Shown: positions 1 to 8,667, numbered from the stretch's first letter. The stretch: 64,000 nucleotides of DNA from Neobacillus cucumis (GCF_023715505.1 NZ_JAMBOH010000014.1:79644-143643); one strand, 5' to 3'. Notes: a model not told the origin generated them from the letters alone. Program-made: numbers and translations.

Positions 1-492
1 CTTTGTTCATTAGTATCTCTTTGATTTGTTCCATCAAAGCCATGGTGGAATTCATACAATAAGTAAAAAACTCCACTACATCCTTTCGATAAACAAGAGG
101 TAATCCTACGTTATAGATACTCATACCGGCTTTAGCTGCATATTTTTCAATTAATGAACATAGAATTGATCTTCAAATAACCTAGGGGCACCAAGGTTTA
201 CATCTTCTTTACTGAACCCTATAGGAATAGGAAAGTTTTCCTTTTCAAAAATTTCTTTGGATACTTTCATAAACTCTTCGCATAATTTTAATGCATTCTC
301 TAATAAAGTTTTAATATCCTCATCCTCAACGTGTTGGAGATAATAACTTAAAACGCATTTTTCCATACTGTTTCCCGTATAAGTTGCCCAAAGTTTGCCC
401 ATTTCTGCTGAAGTTAATTTTTCTTTCGTGTTTGTTTTATTTGAACTTAATTTAATAGTTTTGATCGTTTGCATGGGAACTCCTTCATCCAC
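1..492 (-). pseudogene. DUF3231 family protein, frameshifted and cut by the window edge
   Basis: The first frame gives 113 residues with the DUF3231 pattern, including an NLGAPRLFEDQFY segment that normally precedes the second half of the repeat, then stops at 151-153. The reading frame shifted by one base continues without a stop to the window start with residues such as AAKAGMSIYNVGLPLV, which is how these proteins normally continue. I infer a single-base loss near 155-160. The family is common in Bacillus, has an all-helical repeat fold and has no assigned biochemical role. The 3' end lies outside the window. A sequencing error is as likely as a true pseudogene. Confidence 0.7.
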
Positions 493-693
493 ATTTTTGG
501 TTAGTATTACCTCCAGTTGAAATCATATTCAAATGCAAAATAACCTACTATTTAATTCAAATAAAAGAAAAATAAAAAAACAGCATTCAACTCTTTTTTA
601 TTTTTCCTTCTGCAACTAAACCATTGGGTTATAAAAATCAAATAGAGCTGCCCTTTGTGACTAAAATATTTTCTTCAAGCTTTGACCATTCTT

Positions 694-879
694 CTATAGT
701 TTTTGCACGACCTTATACACAACCACTGCAGAAATTATGCCTCCGTCCAAAGTTGTTACCTTGACATCTACATAATTCATTTGGTCAAGCGTATTTAAAA
801 AAATATTTACCTGTTCCTCGACATCATTAGGGGAACCTGTAAATATTTTTGTTCTCACCTTTCGAACTGTATATTCCAA
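694..879 (-). CDS. Cse60-like small sporulation protein (putative)
   Basis: A 61-residue protein starting at a TTG codon behind a GAGGAG ribosome binding site. The layout (a short KVRTKIF strand, an EEQVNIFLNTL helix, then VDVKVTTLDGG and VVVYKV strands) resembles the small Bacillus protein Cse60, made under sporulation sigma factor control. The resemblance is in length and secondary-structure pattern rather than in any catalytic motif. No partner gene is next to it. The function is unknown; it may be any small alpha/beta protein. Confidence 0.5.
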   Translation of the reverse strand: MEYTVRKVRTKIFTGSPNDVEEQVNIFLNTLDQMNYVDVKVTTLDGGIISAVVVYKVVQKL

Positions 880-999
880 AACGCATCCGCTCCTCTGATT
901 TATGGAAATCCTATGCTAGAAATCATCTCACTTGTTTGCTATCTATTTTTGTTATTGATTCAATCCATTGTGCATCTCCTATACATACTTATAATTTCT

Positions 1000-1046
1000 G
1001 CCAACAACAGCGGCAAAAAATAAAGATAGCTTGCTGTTGGCAGATT
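1000..1046. repeat. Imperfect inverted repeat beyond the SPW gene
   Basis: TCTGCCAACAACAGC and GCTTGCTGTTGGCAGA flank an A/T-rich loop. It lies just past the stop codon of the SPW protein gene and may act as its transcript end or an mRNA-stabilising hairpin, although no clean U-run follows the stem. Confidence 0.5.
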
Positions 1047-1056
1047 TAAAACTGTT

Positions 1057-1227
1057 CTAAGAATTATTTTTGTTCGCCGAGCCTGACCAAATAGCTAGTA
1101 TTAAGACGATGATTCCAAAAATGACACTATTCCACATAGCGCCAACATTAATTGTGAAACCATACACCCACGGAGAAATGATGAGCCAGATACCGATTAG
1201 TCCAGTAAGCCAAAGTTGCCACATCAT
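1057..1227 (-). CDS. SPW repeat-containing small membrane protein
   Basis: A 56-residue protein. I place the start at the ATG-ATG pair at 1227, 5-7 bases after an AGGAGG site, rather than at an upstream in-frame start. Two hydrophobic segments (about residues 5-25 and 31-48) surround an ISPWVYGF motif typical of the SPW repeat family (PF03779), whose longer members carry two copies; this is a single-repeat form. It should sit in the cytoplasmic membrane. The biochemical role of the family is unknown. A perfect 16-bp palindrome lies about 20 bp upstream, and a MerR-type regulator is the next gene, so MerR control is a reasonable guess. Confidence 0.8.
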   Translation of the reverse strand: MMWQLWLTGLIGIWLIISPWVYGFTINVGAMWNSVIFGIIVLILAIWSGSANKNNS

Positions 1228-1247
1228 AAAAACCTCCTCATTCATAA

Positions 1248-1263
1248 TTGACGTTAACGTCAA
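1248..1263. promoter_or_regulatory. 16-bp perfect palindrome, candidate MerR-family operator
   Basis: TTGACGTTAACGTCAA is a perfect palindrome directly upstream of the SPW gene, followed by a further half-site-like CGTCA. Similar GACGTTAACGTC sequences are known operators of some MerR-family regulators, and a MerR gene is adjacent. Binding is inferred from sequence and location only. Confidence 0.6.
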
Positions 1264-1326
1264 CGTCATTAAATAATATGAATTTTTAGAAAAATATATT
1301 CCTTGTTTCATATCTTTTAATAAATA

Positions 1327-1374
1327 AAAAAAAGGAGCAAGGTCATTAATCATCTTATTAATGACCTTGCTCCA
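1327..1374 (-). terminator. Rho-independent terminator of the MerR gene
   Basis: GGAGCAAGGTCATTAA pairs with its complement across a short loop. On the minus strand the stem is followed by a run of nine or more U residues. It sits just downstream of the MerR gene and just upstream of the SPW gene promoter region. Confidence 0.85.
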
Positions 1375-1393
1375 AGGAATTAGATTGGGACTT

Positions 1394-1843
1394 TTACCTT
1401 TTCTTCAATTCGTCCATAAAGTGTAAAGAACGTTCCACTTGCTCTTGATACATATCACGCATGGTTACAACGTTTTCTATTTTCGAATTCATCTTTTCAA
1501 TTAAGTTGTGCAAAACATCGATGTACTCATTCACCAGCACTCTTTGTACATCGGCACTCTCGGCATTCTCATGAAACGTCTGTCTTATGTCTTTAAGCGA
1601 CTCTTCCGCCTCCATCACTTCCTGAATCTCTTGAAGGGAGATACCCAAATAATCTTTCAGCCGCAGTATTTGCTTAAGACGATCAATCGTGTTTTGTTCA
1701 TAAAGACGATGCCCGCCATTTGTACGTAATGCAGGGGAAATTAGCCCGAATTGCTCATAGTAACGAAGCGTTCTCGGTGTAATGCCTAGTTGTCGTGAAA
1801 CCGTGTCAATGGTCAGCACGTCGTATGTCTCATTATTCGTCAA
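1394..1843 (-). CDS. MerR family transcriptional regulator
   Basis: The N-terminal winged-helix DNA-binding domain is typical of MerR proteins: TIDTVSRQLGITPRTLRYYE, then FGLISPALRTNGGHRLY, which matches the helix-turn-helix and wing. A long coiled-coil dimerisation helix follows (EIQEVMEAEES and later a Met/Gln-rich helix). The effector domain is short and has no Cys-rich metal-binding loop, so metal sensing is unlikely. The start is uncertain: the frame stays open to 1948, but homology begins near a TTG at 1843 or a GTG at 1819, neither with a strong ribosome binding site. The gene probably binds the palindrome at 1248-1263 upstream of the SPW gene. Confidence 0.85.
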   Translation of the reverse strand: MTNNETYDVLTIDTVSRQLGITPRTLRYYEQFGLISPALRTNGGHRLYEQNTIDRLKQILRLKDYLGISLQEIQEVMEAEESLKDIRQTFHENAESADVQRVLVNEYIDVLHNLIEKMNSKIENVVTMRDMYQEQVERSLHFMDELKKR

Positions 1844-2082
1844 ACCGATACACCCACTTTTACACTGAGATATCCTAAATAACAGGTATAATTCTATTAA
1901 AACATATGGATAACTTCCAAGTAAATCCATTTTATATAACTCACACATTGGTATACTTTTTTATATATTTGTGATGTTCTGATTATTATAAAAGTAAAAA
2001 AAACGCTTCCACTTTTAGTAGAAACGCTTTGATTTATTTAATCGTTTTTCCTACATGACAGCTGAACATTGTAATTTAATTT

Positions 2083-2463
2083 TCACTTTCTTTCCATTAC
2101 GGCAAAGTAATTATTTTCACTATCTGCAAAATTGAATACTCTACCTGAAGGCATAGTGACCATTTCACCAACAGTAACATTTTTATTTGATAAGTCAGTA
2201 TATAATTGATCTAGGTCTTTTGAAAAAAACATTAAGGAGGGTGTACCAAGATTTAATTCTGGCTGCATTTTAGAAATTAGTTCCTTATTATGTAGGACTA
2301 TACTTGTCTCGACTCCATTGGTTGGGGCAATTTCAATCCATCTCATCCCCTGAGCATTATTTTCCTCTGAAATCACCTTAAAACCTACTTTTTCTGTCCA
2401 AAATTTAACTGCCTCATCTTGATTATTCACATACAACATGATTTGACCTAACATATTAATCAT
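2083..2463 (-). CDS. VOC family protein (glyoxalase/bleomycin resistance fold)
   Basis: A 126-residue single-domain protein with the vicinal oxygen chelate pattern: an IMLYVNNQDEAVKFW start, a central beta segment with NGVETSIVLH, and a terminal FADSENNYFAVMER strand. The penultimate Glu and Asn/Asp residues fit metal or substrate binding in this fold. The ATG at 2463 follows an AGAGG site with 9-base spacing. It is a lone gene. Members range from lactoylglutathione lyase to antibiotic-binding proteins, and the substrate cannot be told from sequence. Confidence 0.85.
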   Translation of the reverse strand: MINMLGQIMLYVNNQDEAVKFWTEKVGFKVISEENNAQGMRWIEIAPTNGVETSIVLHNKELISKMQPELNLGTPSLMFFSKDLDQLYTDLSNKNVTVGEMVTMPSGRVFNFADSENNYFAVMERK

Positions 2464-2646
2464 TCTTTTCACCCTCTTTATTAAATTAGTTGAAATTATA
2501 ACACACTTATCTATTTTTTGAAAAAAATGTATTATTTTTCCGACCTTTCAACACTATAAAATCTAACCTTCTTCTAAGTTAATGGGATTTTATGTTAATA
2601 TATGATTAAATTAACTAATGTACGATCAAACAGGGGGTCTAAAAAA

Positions 2647-2943
2647 ATGACAACTTCAATAAATAGTTTAAGGACTTGCGATAAAGGCCACAAATTCTAT
2701 AAAAGCAGCGACTGTCCAACCTGCCCAATTTGTGAGCAAGAACGGAAACCTGCAGAAGGATTTCTGTCTATTCTCTCGGCACCAGCCAGACGTGCGTTGG
2801 AAGACAATGGGATCACTTCTTTACAACGGCTTTCCAACTATAGCGAAAATGAGATTTTGCAATTTCATGGTATGGGACCAGCTTCTATCCCCAAGCTCAG
2901 GACTGCATTGGAAACATGTGGGCTAACTTTTAGAGCAAAATAG
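2647..2943 (+). CDS. RNA polymerase alpha CTD-like / helix-hairpin-helix protein with zinc ribbon
   Basis: A 98-residue protein, starting at the ATG after GGGGGTC rather than at earlier in-frame starts. Residues 8-34 hold a zinc-binding pattern (CDKGH, then CPTCPIC). Residues about 40-95 match the alpha-CTD-like helix-hairpin-helix fold seen in DNA-binding Bacillus proteins (APARRALEDNGITSLQRL, then FHGMGPASIPKLRTAL). In RNA polymerase alpha this fold contacts DNA and activators; here it is free-standing. It probably binds DNA, with unknown purpose. No operon partner is evident. Confidence 0.8.
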   Translation: MTTSINSLRTCDKGHKFYKSSDCPTCPICEQERKPAEGFLSILSAPARRALEDNGITSLQRLSNYSENEILQFHGMGPASIPKLRTALETCGLTFRAK

Positions 2944-2990
2944 TTTAATCAGCACCCTACAGATATTTGACTTTAATCCTCTATCAATAC

Positions 2991-3021
2991 AAACAAAAAG
3001 GCTGCCAAAAATGTGACAGCC
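2991..3021 (-). terminator. Terminator downstream of the small membrane protein
   Basis: GGCTGTCA and TTGGCAGCC pair on the minus strand and are followed by a U-run. It lies 50 bases beyond the stop of the 47-residue gene at 3072-3215. Confidence 0.7.
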
Positions 3022-3071
3022 GAAATGAACCCGTTAATAGTAAACCATTTAATTTTCATAGAAACATCTTA

Positions 3072-3215
3072 TTAATCATCAAATCTAAATTTGGGTAATG
3101 CCTCTGAAGTGTCAGCGTTTTGAAATTCTTCCTGCTTTACTTTTGACTTTTTCACTATGAAGAAACCAATAATTCCCACCAATAGGATCGCAAGTAAAAC
3201 ACAAAGAAAAACCAT
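3072..3215 (-). CDS. Small single-pass membrane protein
   Basis: A 47-residue protein: an N-terminal hydrophobic helix of about 22 residues (MVFLCVLLAILLVGIIGFF), a KKSK stop-transfer cluster, and a short acidic tail. It has a GAAGGGAG ribosome binding site and its own terminator, which support it as a real gene. The topology would put the charged tail in the cytoplasm. I do not recognise the family. Confidence 0.6.
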   Translation of the reverse strand: MVFLCVLLAILLVGIIGFFIVKKSKVKQEEFQNADTSEALPKFRFDD

Positions 3216-3368
3216 AAATGTATGCTCCCTTCAAATAAATTTATCATGCATTAGAATATATGAAGAGCAGCTTGTCTTTTTTAATGTCAAAATAACAAAA
3301 ATTTTTACAGATACAGCTAAATCCTGTAATATTATACCAGAAAGTTCCCGATCTATTCTCAGTTACTC

Positions 3369-4955
3369 CTAACTTGAATACTCTAAAGTTTGCTCAAAAA
3401 GTTCAACATGGTCTCTCCCCTTGCGTTTAGCTCCATAGAGCGCTTGGTCAGCTTCTCTCATTAGGTTTTGTAAGGTTTGACCATGATCTCCCCCCATAAT
3501 TTTAGCTGATGATACCCCAAAACTTGATGTGACATAAATTTCTTTGTCCATAAAAGGAGTTACACTCTCTGTTATTTTTACACGAAGGGATTGGGCAAGC
3601 TCATATGCCACGTTTAAAGGTGTATCTGGCAGTAATAGAATGAACTCCTCACCGCCATACCGCCCTATGATGTCGGTGCTTCGCAGACTTTCCTTTGCCA
3701 AACTAGCAACATGCGCTAAAACCCTATCTCCAGCTTGATGTCCAAACGAATCATTTACATTTTTAAAATGATCAATATCAAACATGATGACGGACACTTT
3801 TCCCCCGGTTAAGTTACGGGAAGCCAGCATTTTTTCCGATTCCTGCATAAAAAAGGTTCGATTGTATACTCCTGTTAAGCCATCGATACTAGCTAAATTC
3901 TTTAACTGTTCCTGAAGAAGGACTCGTTCTGTCACATTCACAAAAGTGATGATCTTCCCTATTAGTTTATTATTTTTATTACTAACAGTGGAAAAACGAA
4001 TATGGTAGTAAGTCTTTTCTTCGTCTACGCACAGTTCATAATCCAATTCCTCCTCAAGCCTAATAATGTCCGCAAGTCGACCATATCCATTATCTATTGA
4101 TTTTCCAATTACTTGAGAGTTTAAATTTGGTAGGACATCTAGCATAGCATTATTAAAATCGACGATTACACCATTTTGATTTAAAACAAGTACTCCATCC
4201 TTCATGCTTTCAAATACCGAGTCCCTTGCAATGGGAGTGACATTGAACATTTGATAGGATAAAAGCGCAGCACCGTGGAAAATAAAAGAAATACTCATGG
4301 AAACCGGTCCTAGGTCGATGCCGTATGGACTTAATCCATTTAAATAAAAATAATTCGCTATGATTGGCATAACTATTCCTGATGCCATCAAGATGATTTG
4401 GATTCGAAAACGAAATTTCGCCCTTTTTAGTTTCATGAGTAATGTAATAATACTGATCATTAGACATAAAAAGAGAAAGATAGAATGAACGTAAAACCAA
4501 GGACCGTGTTCTACCTTTAGAATCGGGAATGGACTGTCACTATTCAGCCCCATGGAGGTATAGTATAAGTGATGCAAGTCATTTGTTTCATGCATAAAGA
4601 TGGTTATGATTGGAATTACGAAAAGGACATAGTATAAATATCGTTTTAGCTTTTGTTCCACATATTCAAAACACATTAATAGAATAAATACGGGGATAAA
4701 AGGCATAGCAAGGTACTCGATGTTTAACCAAAATTTAATTCGCTCTAGCGACGGACTTGCTAGTTCAAGGGCATATGAAAAAGTAAAAAAAGCCGAGAAC
4801 AGAGTTACTAATATATAAGGCCTTGCGCCAGGCGCATCCTTGAGCCTGAATTGTGCGAAAAAGCATAAAAAGAGACTTAATACGCCTGCTATGATAACGG
4901 TAAATCTGTACATGAATATTTCATTAAGCATATCTTTCCACTCCATATGTTCCAA
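3369..4955 (-). CDS. Membrane-bound diguanylate cyclase (7TM - PAS - GGDEF)
   Basis: The first 230 residues contain seven predicted membrane helices of the histidine-kinase-like 7TM sensor type. A PAS-like domain follows (about 245-340, with MKDGVLVLNQNGVIVDFNNAM). The C-terminal GGDEF domain has an intact GGEEF active site and an RSTD product-inhibition site five residues upstream, so it should make cyclic di-GMP and be feedback-controlled. No EAL domain is present. The first possible start is a TTG; an ATG three codons in, at 4946, is as likely. It is a lone gene. The input signal is unknown; c-di-GMP controls motility and biofilm in Bacillus. Confidence 0.9.
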   Translation of the reverse strand: MEHMEWKDMLNEIFMYRFTVIIAGVLSLFLCFFAQFRLKDAPGARPYILVTLFSAFFTFSYALELASPSLERIKFWLNIEYLAMPFIPVFILLMCFEYVEQKLKRYLYYVLFVIPIITIFMHETNDLHHLYYTSMGLNSDSPFPILKVEHGPWFYVHSIFLFLCLMISIITLLMKLKRAKFRFRIQIILMASGIVMPIIANYFYLNGLSPYGIDLGPVSMSISFIFHGAALLSYQMFNVTPIARDSVFESMKDGVLVLNQNGVIVDFNNAMLDVLPNLNSQVIGKSIDNGYGRLADIIRLEEELDYELCVDEEKTYYHIRFSTVSNKNNKLIGKIITFVNVTERVLLQEQLKNLASIDGLTGVYNRTFFMQESEKMLASRNLTGGKVSVIMFDIDHFKNVNDSFGHQAGDRVLAHVASLAKESLRSTDIIGRYGGEEFILLLPDTPLNVAYELAQSLRVKITESVTPFMDKEIYVTSSFGVSSAKIMGGDHGQTLQNLMREADQALYGAKRKGRDHVELFEQTLEYSS

Positions 4956-5083
4956 AAGCGTGATTCTACCATTATATATTAATTATTCAGACTGTGACCA
5001 CTAATAATTTTTCAACTAATTTTATGGAATTAACTGTATATTATCCCGATTTTTCCATACCTTAACACATGGAGGTGATACCT

Positions 5084-5227
5084 TTGGATAAAAATCATAA
5101 ATCGAATGATAAAAGCAATAACGATTCAACAACCGATGCTTCTAAAAAGCCGATCATATTAGACGAGGTTCCTGAACCACGTGGCAAGTATGGAGGACAA
5201 ATCGATACTGATCTAGATAATTATTGA
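5084..5227 (+). CDS. Small hydrophilic protein of unknown function
   Basis: A 47-residue Asp/Asn/Lys-rich protein starting at TTG 8 bases after GGAGGTGAT. An in-frame ATG overlaps the ribosome binding site itself and is unlikely to be used. The sequence has a disordered N-terminal half and a PRGKYGGQIDTDLDNY end. A strong terminator follows within 10 bases, which supports a real single-gene transcript. No family is recognised. Confidence 0.6.
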   Translation: MDKNHKSNDKSNNDSTTDASKKPIILDEVPEPRGKYGGQIDTDLDNY

Positions 5228-5233
5228 CAATTG

Positions 5234-5258
5234 AACGCCAATCATTTGGCGTTTTTTA
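5234..5258 (+). terminator. Rho-independent terminator
   Basis: AACGCCAA and TTGGCGTT form an 8-bp stem with a 4-base loop, followed by TTTT. It is placed 7 bases after the stop of the 47-residue gene. Confidence 0.85.
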
Positions 5259-5359
5259 ACTTTTCTTTCAAAAAAGGGACCAAATCTTTTTATGCACCCT
5301 CAACAAATATTAGCGTACTTGTTTGAGATTGGTATAATTTGGTAAAAAGAGAGTTTCTT

Positions 5360-5636
5360 ATGAAAACTATTAGTAAACTATCTATTATATTTACTATTTT
5401 AGGTGTCCTATTCATAAGTTCTGCTTATAATTTTTCAATTTATTTTGAGTCACTAATGGTTTCAGGATTTAGTATTTTGTTTATTTGGATTATTTGCAAG
5501 TTTTGCTGCATTGTATAAAATGGAGCAAGGTAATATAAAGTTTTTAGCAGTTTCTTCATTTTTCCTTTTGAGTTTTATTGTTACTTGGAATCAACCATTT
5601 GACATACTACGATTATTGACCTGGATAAAAAATTAA
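5360..5636 (+). pseudogene. Small membrane protein gene with a frameshift
   Basis: The first frame codes for about 52 residues with two hydrophobic stretches and ends in TAA near 5518. A frame one base over continues the membrane pattern from about 5485 (GLFASFAALYKMEQGNIKF, then FFLLSFIVTWNQPFD) to a stop at 5634-5636. Joining them at the T-run near 5480-5490 gives a natural protein of about 91 residues with three membrane helices. I infer one extra T, either a real mutation or a sequencing error. Family unknown. Confidence 0.5.
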
Positions 5637-5655
5637 TAAAGATTCATTATGTTTT

Positions 5656-5687
5656 AAAAGGGGAGCTAAAAATAAAGCTCCTTTTTA
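5656..5687 (+). terminator. Terminator after the frameshifted membrane protein gene
   Basis: A GGAGCT/AGCTCC stem is flanked by A and T runs (AAAAGG...CCTTTTT), giving a hairpin with a U-tract on the plus strand 20 bases past the stop. Confidence 0.75.
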
Positions 5688-5818
5688 ATGTGCACTAATT
5701 CTTTGTATCATAAAATTTATTTATGATCAGGTACTCCTCAAAAATCCTTCTTTCTGCTATGTTTATGTTACCTACTACCAATTTAAGGATGTGAAGGGCA
5801 GGTCAGTCCTGCTGTGAG

Positions 5819-6457
5819 ATGAATATAAAAATTTTGATTGCGGACGATAATTCGTTTATTCGCGAGGGTATGAAGATCATTTTAAGTACATACGGAGAGT
5901 TTGAGGTACTGGCAACCGTAGATGATGGTAAGCAAGCAGTTAAATATTGTCAACATCATCAAGTTGACATTGCGCTTCTGGATGTAAGGATGCCCAATAT
6001 GAATGGCGTTGAAGCAACAAAACTTCTGACGGAAACAACAAAGACTAAGCCGATGATTCTGACTACCTTTGATGATGATGAGTACATTATGGATGCGATA
6101 AAGAATGGGGCAAAAGGCTACTTATTGAAAAATACCGACCCGGAACGGATCCGCGATGCCATTAAAAGTGTTTACTATGGTAACACCGTTATGCAGGATG
6201 TCGTACTCGATAAGGTTAAATCCAAAATGACTGGCAATGCAAAACCCGAGTCCAAGGTGGATGCGAGCCTCTTCACCGAGCGGGAAATGGACATCATGAC
6301 ACTGATTGCAAAGGGCTATTCCAACAAGGCGATTTCAAAGGAGCTGTTTATTTCGGAAGGCACGGTTGCTAACTATATTACTTCAATTCTAGGTAAAACT
6401 GGCTTGGAGCATCGAACACAAATTGCCATTTACTTTCTTACTGGCTCAGTAGATTAA
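5819..6457 (+). CDS. NarL/LuxR-type response regulator, LnrK-like
   Basis: A 212-residue two-domain regulator. The receiver domain has the acidic pair D9-D10, the phosphoacceptor D55 (LLDVRMP), T82/T83 and K104. The C-terminal LuxR-type helix-turn-helix (about 145-205) has LFTEREMDIMTLIAKGYSNK. It is followed after 12 bases by its histidine kinase and then by an ABC exporter. This gene set matches LnrJK/LnrLMN (YfiJKLMN) of B. subtilis, where the regulator switches on the exporter in response to linearmycin-type polyenes. Here the regulator precedes the kinase. Confidence 0.92.
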   Translation: MNIKILIADDNSFIREGMKIILSTYGEFEVLATVDDGKQAVKYCQHHQVDIALLDVRMPNMNGVEATKLLTETTKTKPMILTTFDDDEYIMDAIKNGAKGYLLKNTDPERIRDAIKSVYYGNTVMQDVVLDKVKSKMTGNAKPESKVDASLFTEREMDIMTLIAKGYSNKAISKELFISEGTVANYITSILGKTGLEHRTQIAIYFLTGSVD

Positions 6458-6469
6458 GAGGACCAGGCG

Positions 6470-7576
6470 ATGGAATTATGGATCATTTTCAGCAAGCTTA
6501 TTATTATCCTGTTTCTCAGCTTTTCCTATGTCCAATCCGAAACGGGCAATCTGGCTTGGATTGTCCTTTCGATTTTAGTGTATATCAGTATCAATATTAC
6601 TGTTTACCTTGTTCAATCGGAAAAAGTGAAGATTGGCATTCACCTCGTGTCAATGACGCTTATTTTTATTTTCTTTCGGGAAGTGAATTCGTTATTCATC
6701 CTGCTCCTTCCAAATAATATCTATGAGCTTACCTGGCCTTTTTTCGGAAAAAAGTGGTTGTTATTGGTAGTGGGATTGATGCCTGTATTGATTGTCCCTC
6801 TGCAACAGGCATCATACAGTTTGGTTGCCCTCTTCTGCTTTGTAGTATATTTTATGAGCATCCATTTCTCGAAAAGGCTGCTCAGCTATGAGAATACGCT
6901 TGATAAGATGCGCGTTGATATGCAGCGGCTCTCCAAAAGCCTTCATGAAAATAAAGAGTACATTAGGCAATCGGAATATACCTATCGCTTAGAGGAACGC
7001 AACCGGATTTCCCAGCAGATTCATGACAGCATCGGCCACTCCATGACTGGCGCACTGATTCAAATGGAAGCCGCGAAGACTCTTGTGGCCATTGATCAGA
7101 CTAAAGCTGTGGAGCTGCTTCAGAATGCGATAAACATTTCAAAAGAAGGCATTGAGGATATTAGGATTACCTTAAAAAATATGAAGCCTCCCTCCGAACA
7201 AATCGGCTTGCAGCGCCTAAAACTGTTCATAGAAGAGTTTTCCATCCAGCACCAGTTACGAATGCCGTTTGTATACAAAGGAAACATAGATCTGATTACG
7301 CCGATTCAATGGAAGATTATTACTGAGAATATCACCGAAGCCCTCACGAATTCATTAAAATACTCAGGTGCATCGGAAATATCGATTGACTTTCAGGTAT
7401 TGAATAAGCTAGTTCGTGTCGAGGTCCGGGATAACGGCAAAGGGATTGGATCCGGCAAAGTAGTAAAAGGGCTCGGCATCGTAGGAATGGAAGAACGGAC
7501 CGCCTCCATAAAAGGCACAATTATCGTCGATGGAACCAATGGATTCTCGGTCACCACCCTCCTCCCCATCGCCTAA
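6470..7576 (+). CDS. Sensor histidine kinase (HisKA_3 type), LnrJ-like
   Basis: A 368-residue kinase. The N-terminal 140 residues contain four to five short hydrophobic helices with little extracytoplasmic sequence, as in intramembrane-sensing kinases. A coiled coil follows, then the dimerisation/phosphorylation helix with the phosphoacceptor His in QQIHDSIGHSMTG. The ATPase domain has an N box (ENITEALTNSLKYS), G1 (DNGKGIGSG) and G2 (GLGIVGMEER). It should phosphorylate the regulator encoded 12 bases upstream. The short membrane domain fits detection of membrane-active compounds. A terminator follows before the transporter genes. Confidence 0.92.
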   Translation: MELWIIFSKLIIILFLSFSYVQSETGNLAWIVLSILVYISINITVYLVQSEKVKIGIHLVSMTLIFIFFREVNSLFILLLPNNIYELTWPFFGKKWLLLVVGLMPVLIVPLQQASYSLVALFCFVVYFMSIHFSKRLLSYENTLDKMRVDMQRLSKSLHENKEYIRQSEYTYRLEERNRISQQIHDSIGHSMTGALIQMEAAKTLVAIDQTKAVELLQNAINISKEGIEDIRITLKNMKPPSEQIGLQRLKLFIEEFSIQHQLRMPFVYKGNIDLITPIQWKIITENITEALTNSLKYSGASEISIDFQVLNKLVRVEVRDNGKGIGSGKVVKGLGIVGMEERTASIKGTIIVDGTNGFSVTTLLPIA

Positions 7577-7618
7577 TGAAAGCATTCATATGAAAGACAT
7601 GAAATTTCTCATGTATGA

Positions 7619-7657
7619 AGGGTGAACTAATGCACTTATGTTAGTTCACCCTTTTTC
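7619..7657 (+). terminator. Terminator between the two-component pair and the exporter genes
   Basis: GGGTGAACTAA and TTAGTTCACCC form an 11-bp perfect stem followed by TTTTTCC. It implies that the ABC genes at 7720 have their own, probably regulator-dependent, promoter, or are transcribed by read-through. Confidence 0.9.
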
Positions 7658-7683
7658 CTTATAATTAAATTACAAATACAGGA

Positions 7684-7702
7684 AATGGTGTCAGGCACCA
7701 TT
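7684..7702. repeat. Short palindrome AATGGTG-TCAGG-CACCATT
   Basis: A perfect 7-bp inverted repeat with a 5-base loop lies between the terminator and the ribosome binding site of the ABC ATPase gene. GGTGTCAGGCACC-type hairpins occur as short dispersed elements in several Bacillaceae genomes (from memory, not checked). It could instead be an operator for the response regulator. Confidence 0.6.
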
Positions 7703-7719
7703 CCATATGAGGTGAGTTT

Positions 7720-8655
7720 ATGAACGTGTTGGAGATTAAAAATTTAACAAAGAAATTTGGCGATTTTATTGCTGTTGATAATATGTCCTTAGCGATTCAA
7801 GAAGGTGAAATTTTCGGTTTCCTTGGATCCAATGGAGCTGGCAAGAGTACAACGATTAATATGATTTCGGGTCTATTACGAAATAACAGCGGAGAGATCC
7901 ATATCCTCGGCAAGAACATTGCTTCGCACAGTAAGTTTGCCAAAATGAATATCGGGATTGTACCGCAGGACCTAGCGATTTATGAGGATATGACAGCTTA
8001 CGAGAATGTGAGATTCTTTGCAGGATTATACGGTCTCCGAGGTACAGAGTTGAAAGAAAGGGTCGAAGAGGCACTCGAGTTTGTCGGGCTGCTAGATAAG
8101 CAAAAGAGCTATCCTAAGAACTTTTCCGGAGGAATGAAACGCAGATTGAATATTGCTTGTGCAATTGCCCACCGACCAAAGCTGATTATAATGGATGAAC
8201 CAACTGTTGGCATCGATCCACAATCACGAAACTATATTTTAACCTCTGTCCGCAAGTTAAACGAAATGGGCTGTACTGTCATTTACACGAGCCACTACAT
8301 GGAAGAGGTGGAAGAAATCTGTTCGCGGATTGCCATTGTCGATCATGGTAAGGTCATTGCGGAAGGAACAAAGGAGCAATTAAAAGCGATTATTACGGAT
8401 ACAAAGGATATATTAATTGAAGTGAAAAGCTCAGAAAACCTCGATGAAGCGTCATTAAAGGAAATCCAAGGCGTCAATTCCGTTCTCATCGAGGAAAACG
8501 TGGTGAAAATTAACTCCCAATCGGAAGTAATCAACTTGAACCAAATTATTCAGTTTTTCATTAACAGAGAAAAGGAAATCCGCTCACTCCAGGAGCTGGC
8601 ACCAAACCTTGAAACCGTCTTTCTTACTTTAACAGGTAGAAATTTAAGAGATTAG
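7720..8655 (+). CDS. ABC transporter ATP-binding protein, LnrL-like
   Basis: A 311-residue ATPase with Walker A GSNGAGKSTT (about 36-45), the signature FSGGMKRRLNIA, Walker B LIIMDEPTVGIDP and a switch His in YTSHYMEE. The C-terminal 70-residue extension is typical of ATPases partnered with ABC-2 exporters. The ATG follows GAGGTGAG. It is 12 bases upstream of the first permease. By homology of the five-gene set it powers export of membrane-active polyenes such as linearmycin or of related drugs; the true substrate is not shown by sequence. Confidence 0.93.
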   Translation: MNVLEIKNLTKKFGDFIAVDNMSLAIQEGEIFGFLGSNGAGKSTTINMISGLLRNNSGEIHILGKNIASHSKFAKMNIGIVPQDLAIYEDMTAYENVRFFAGLYGLRGTELKERVEEALEFVGLLDKQKSYPKNFSGGMKRRLNIACAIAHRPKLIIMDEPTVGIDPQSRNYILTSVRKLNEMGCTVIYTSHYMEEVEEICSRIAIVDHGKVIAEGTKEQLKAIITDTKDILIEVKSSENLDEASLKEIQGVNSVLIEENVVKINSQSEVINLNQIIQFFINREKEIRSLQELAPNLETVFLTLTGRNLRD

Positions 8656-8667
8656 GAGGAGACCATC

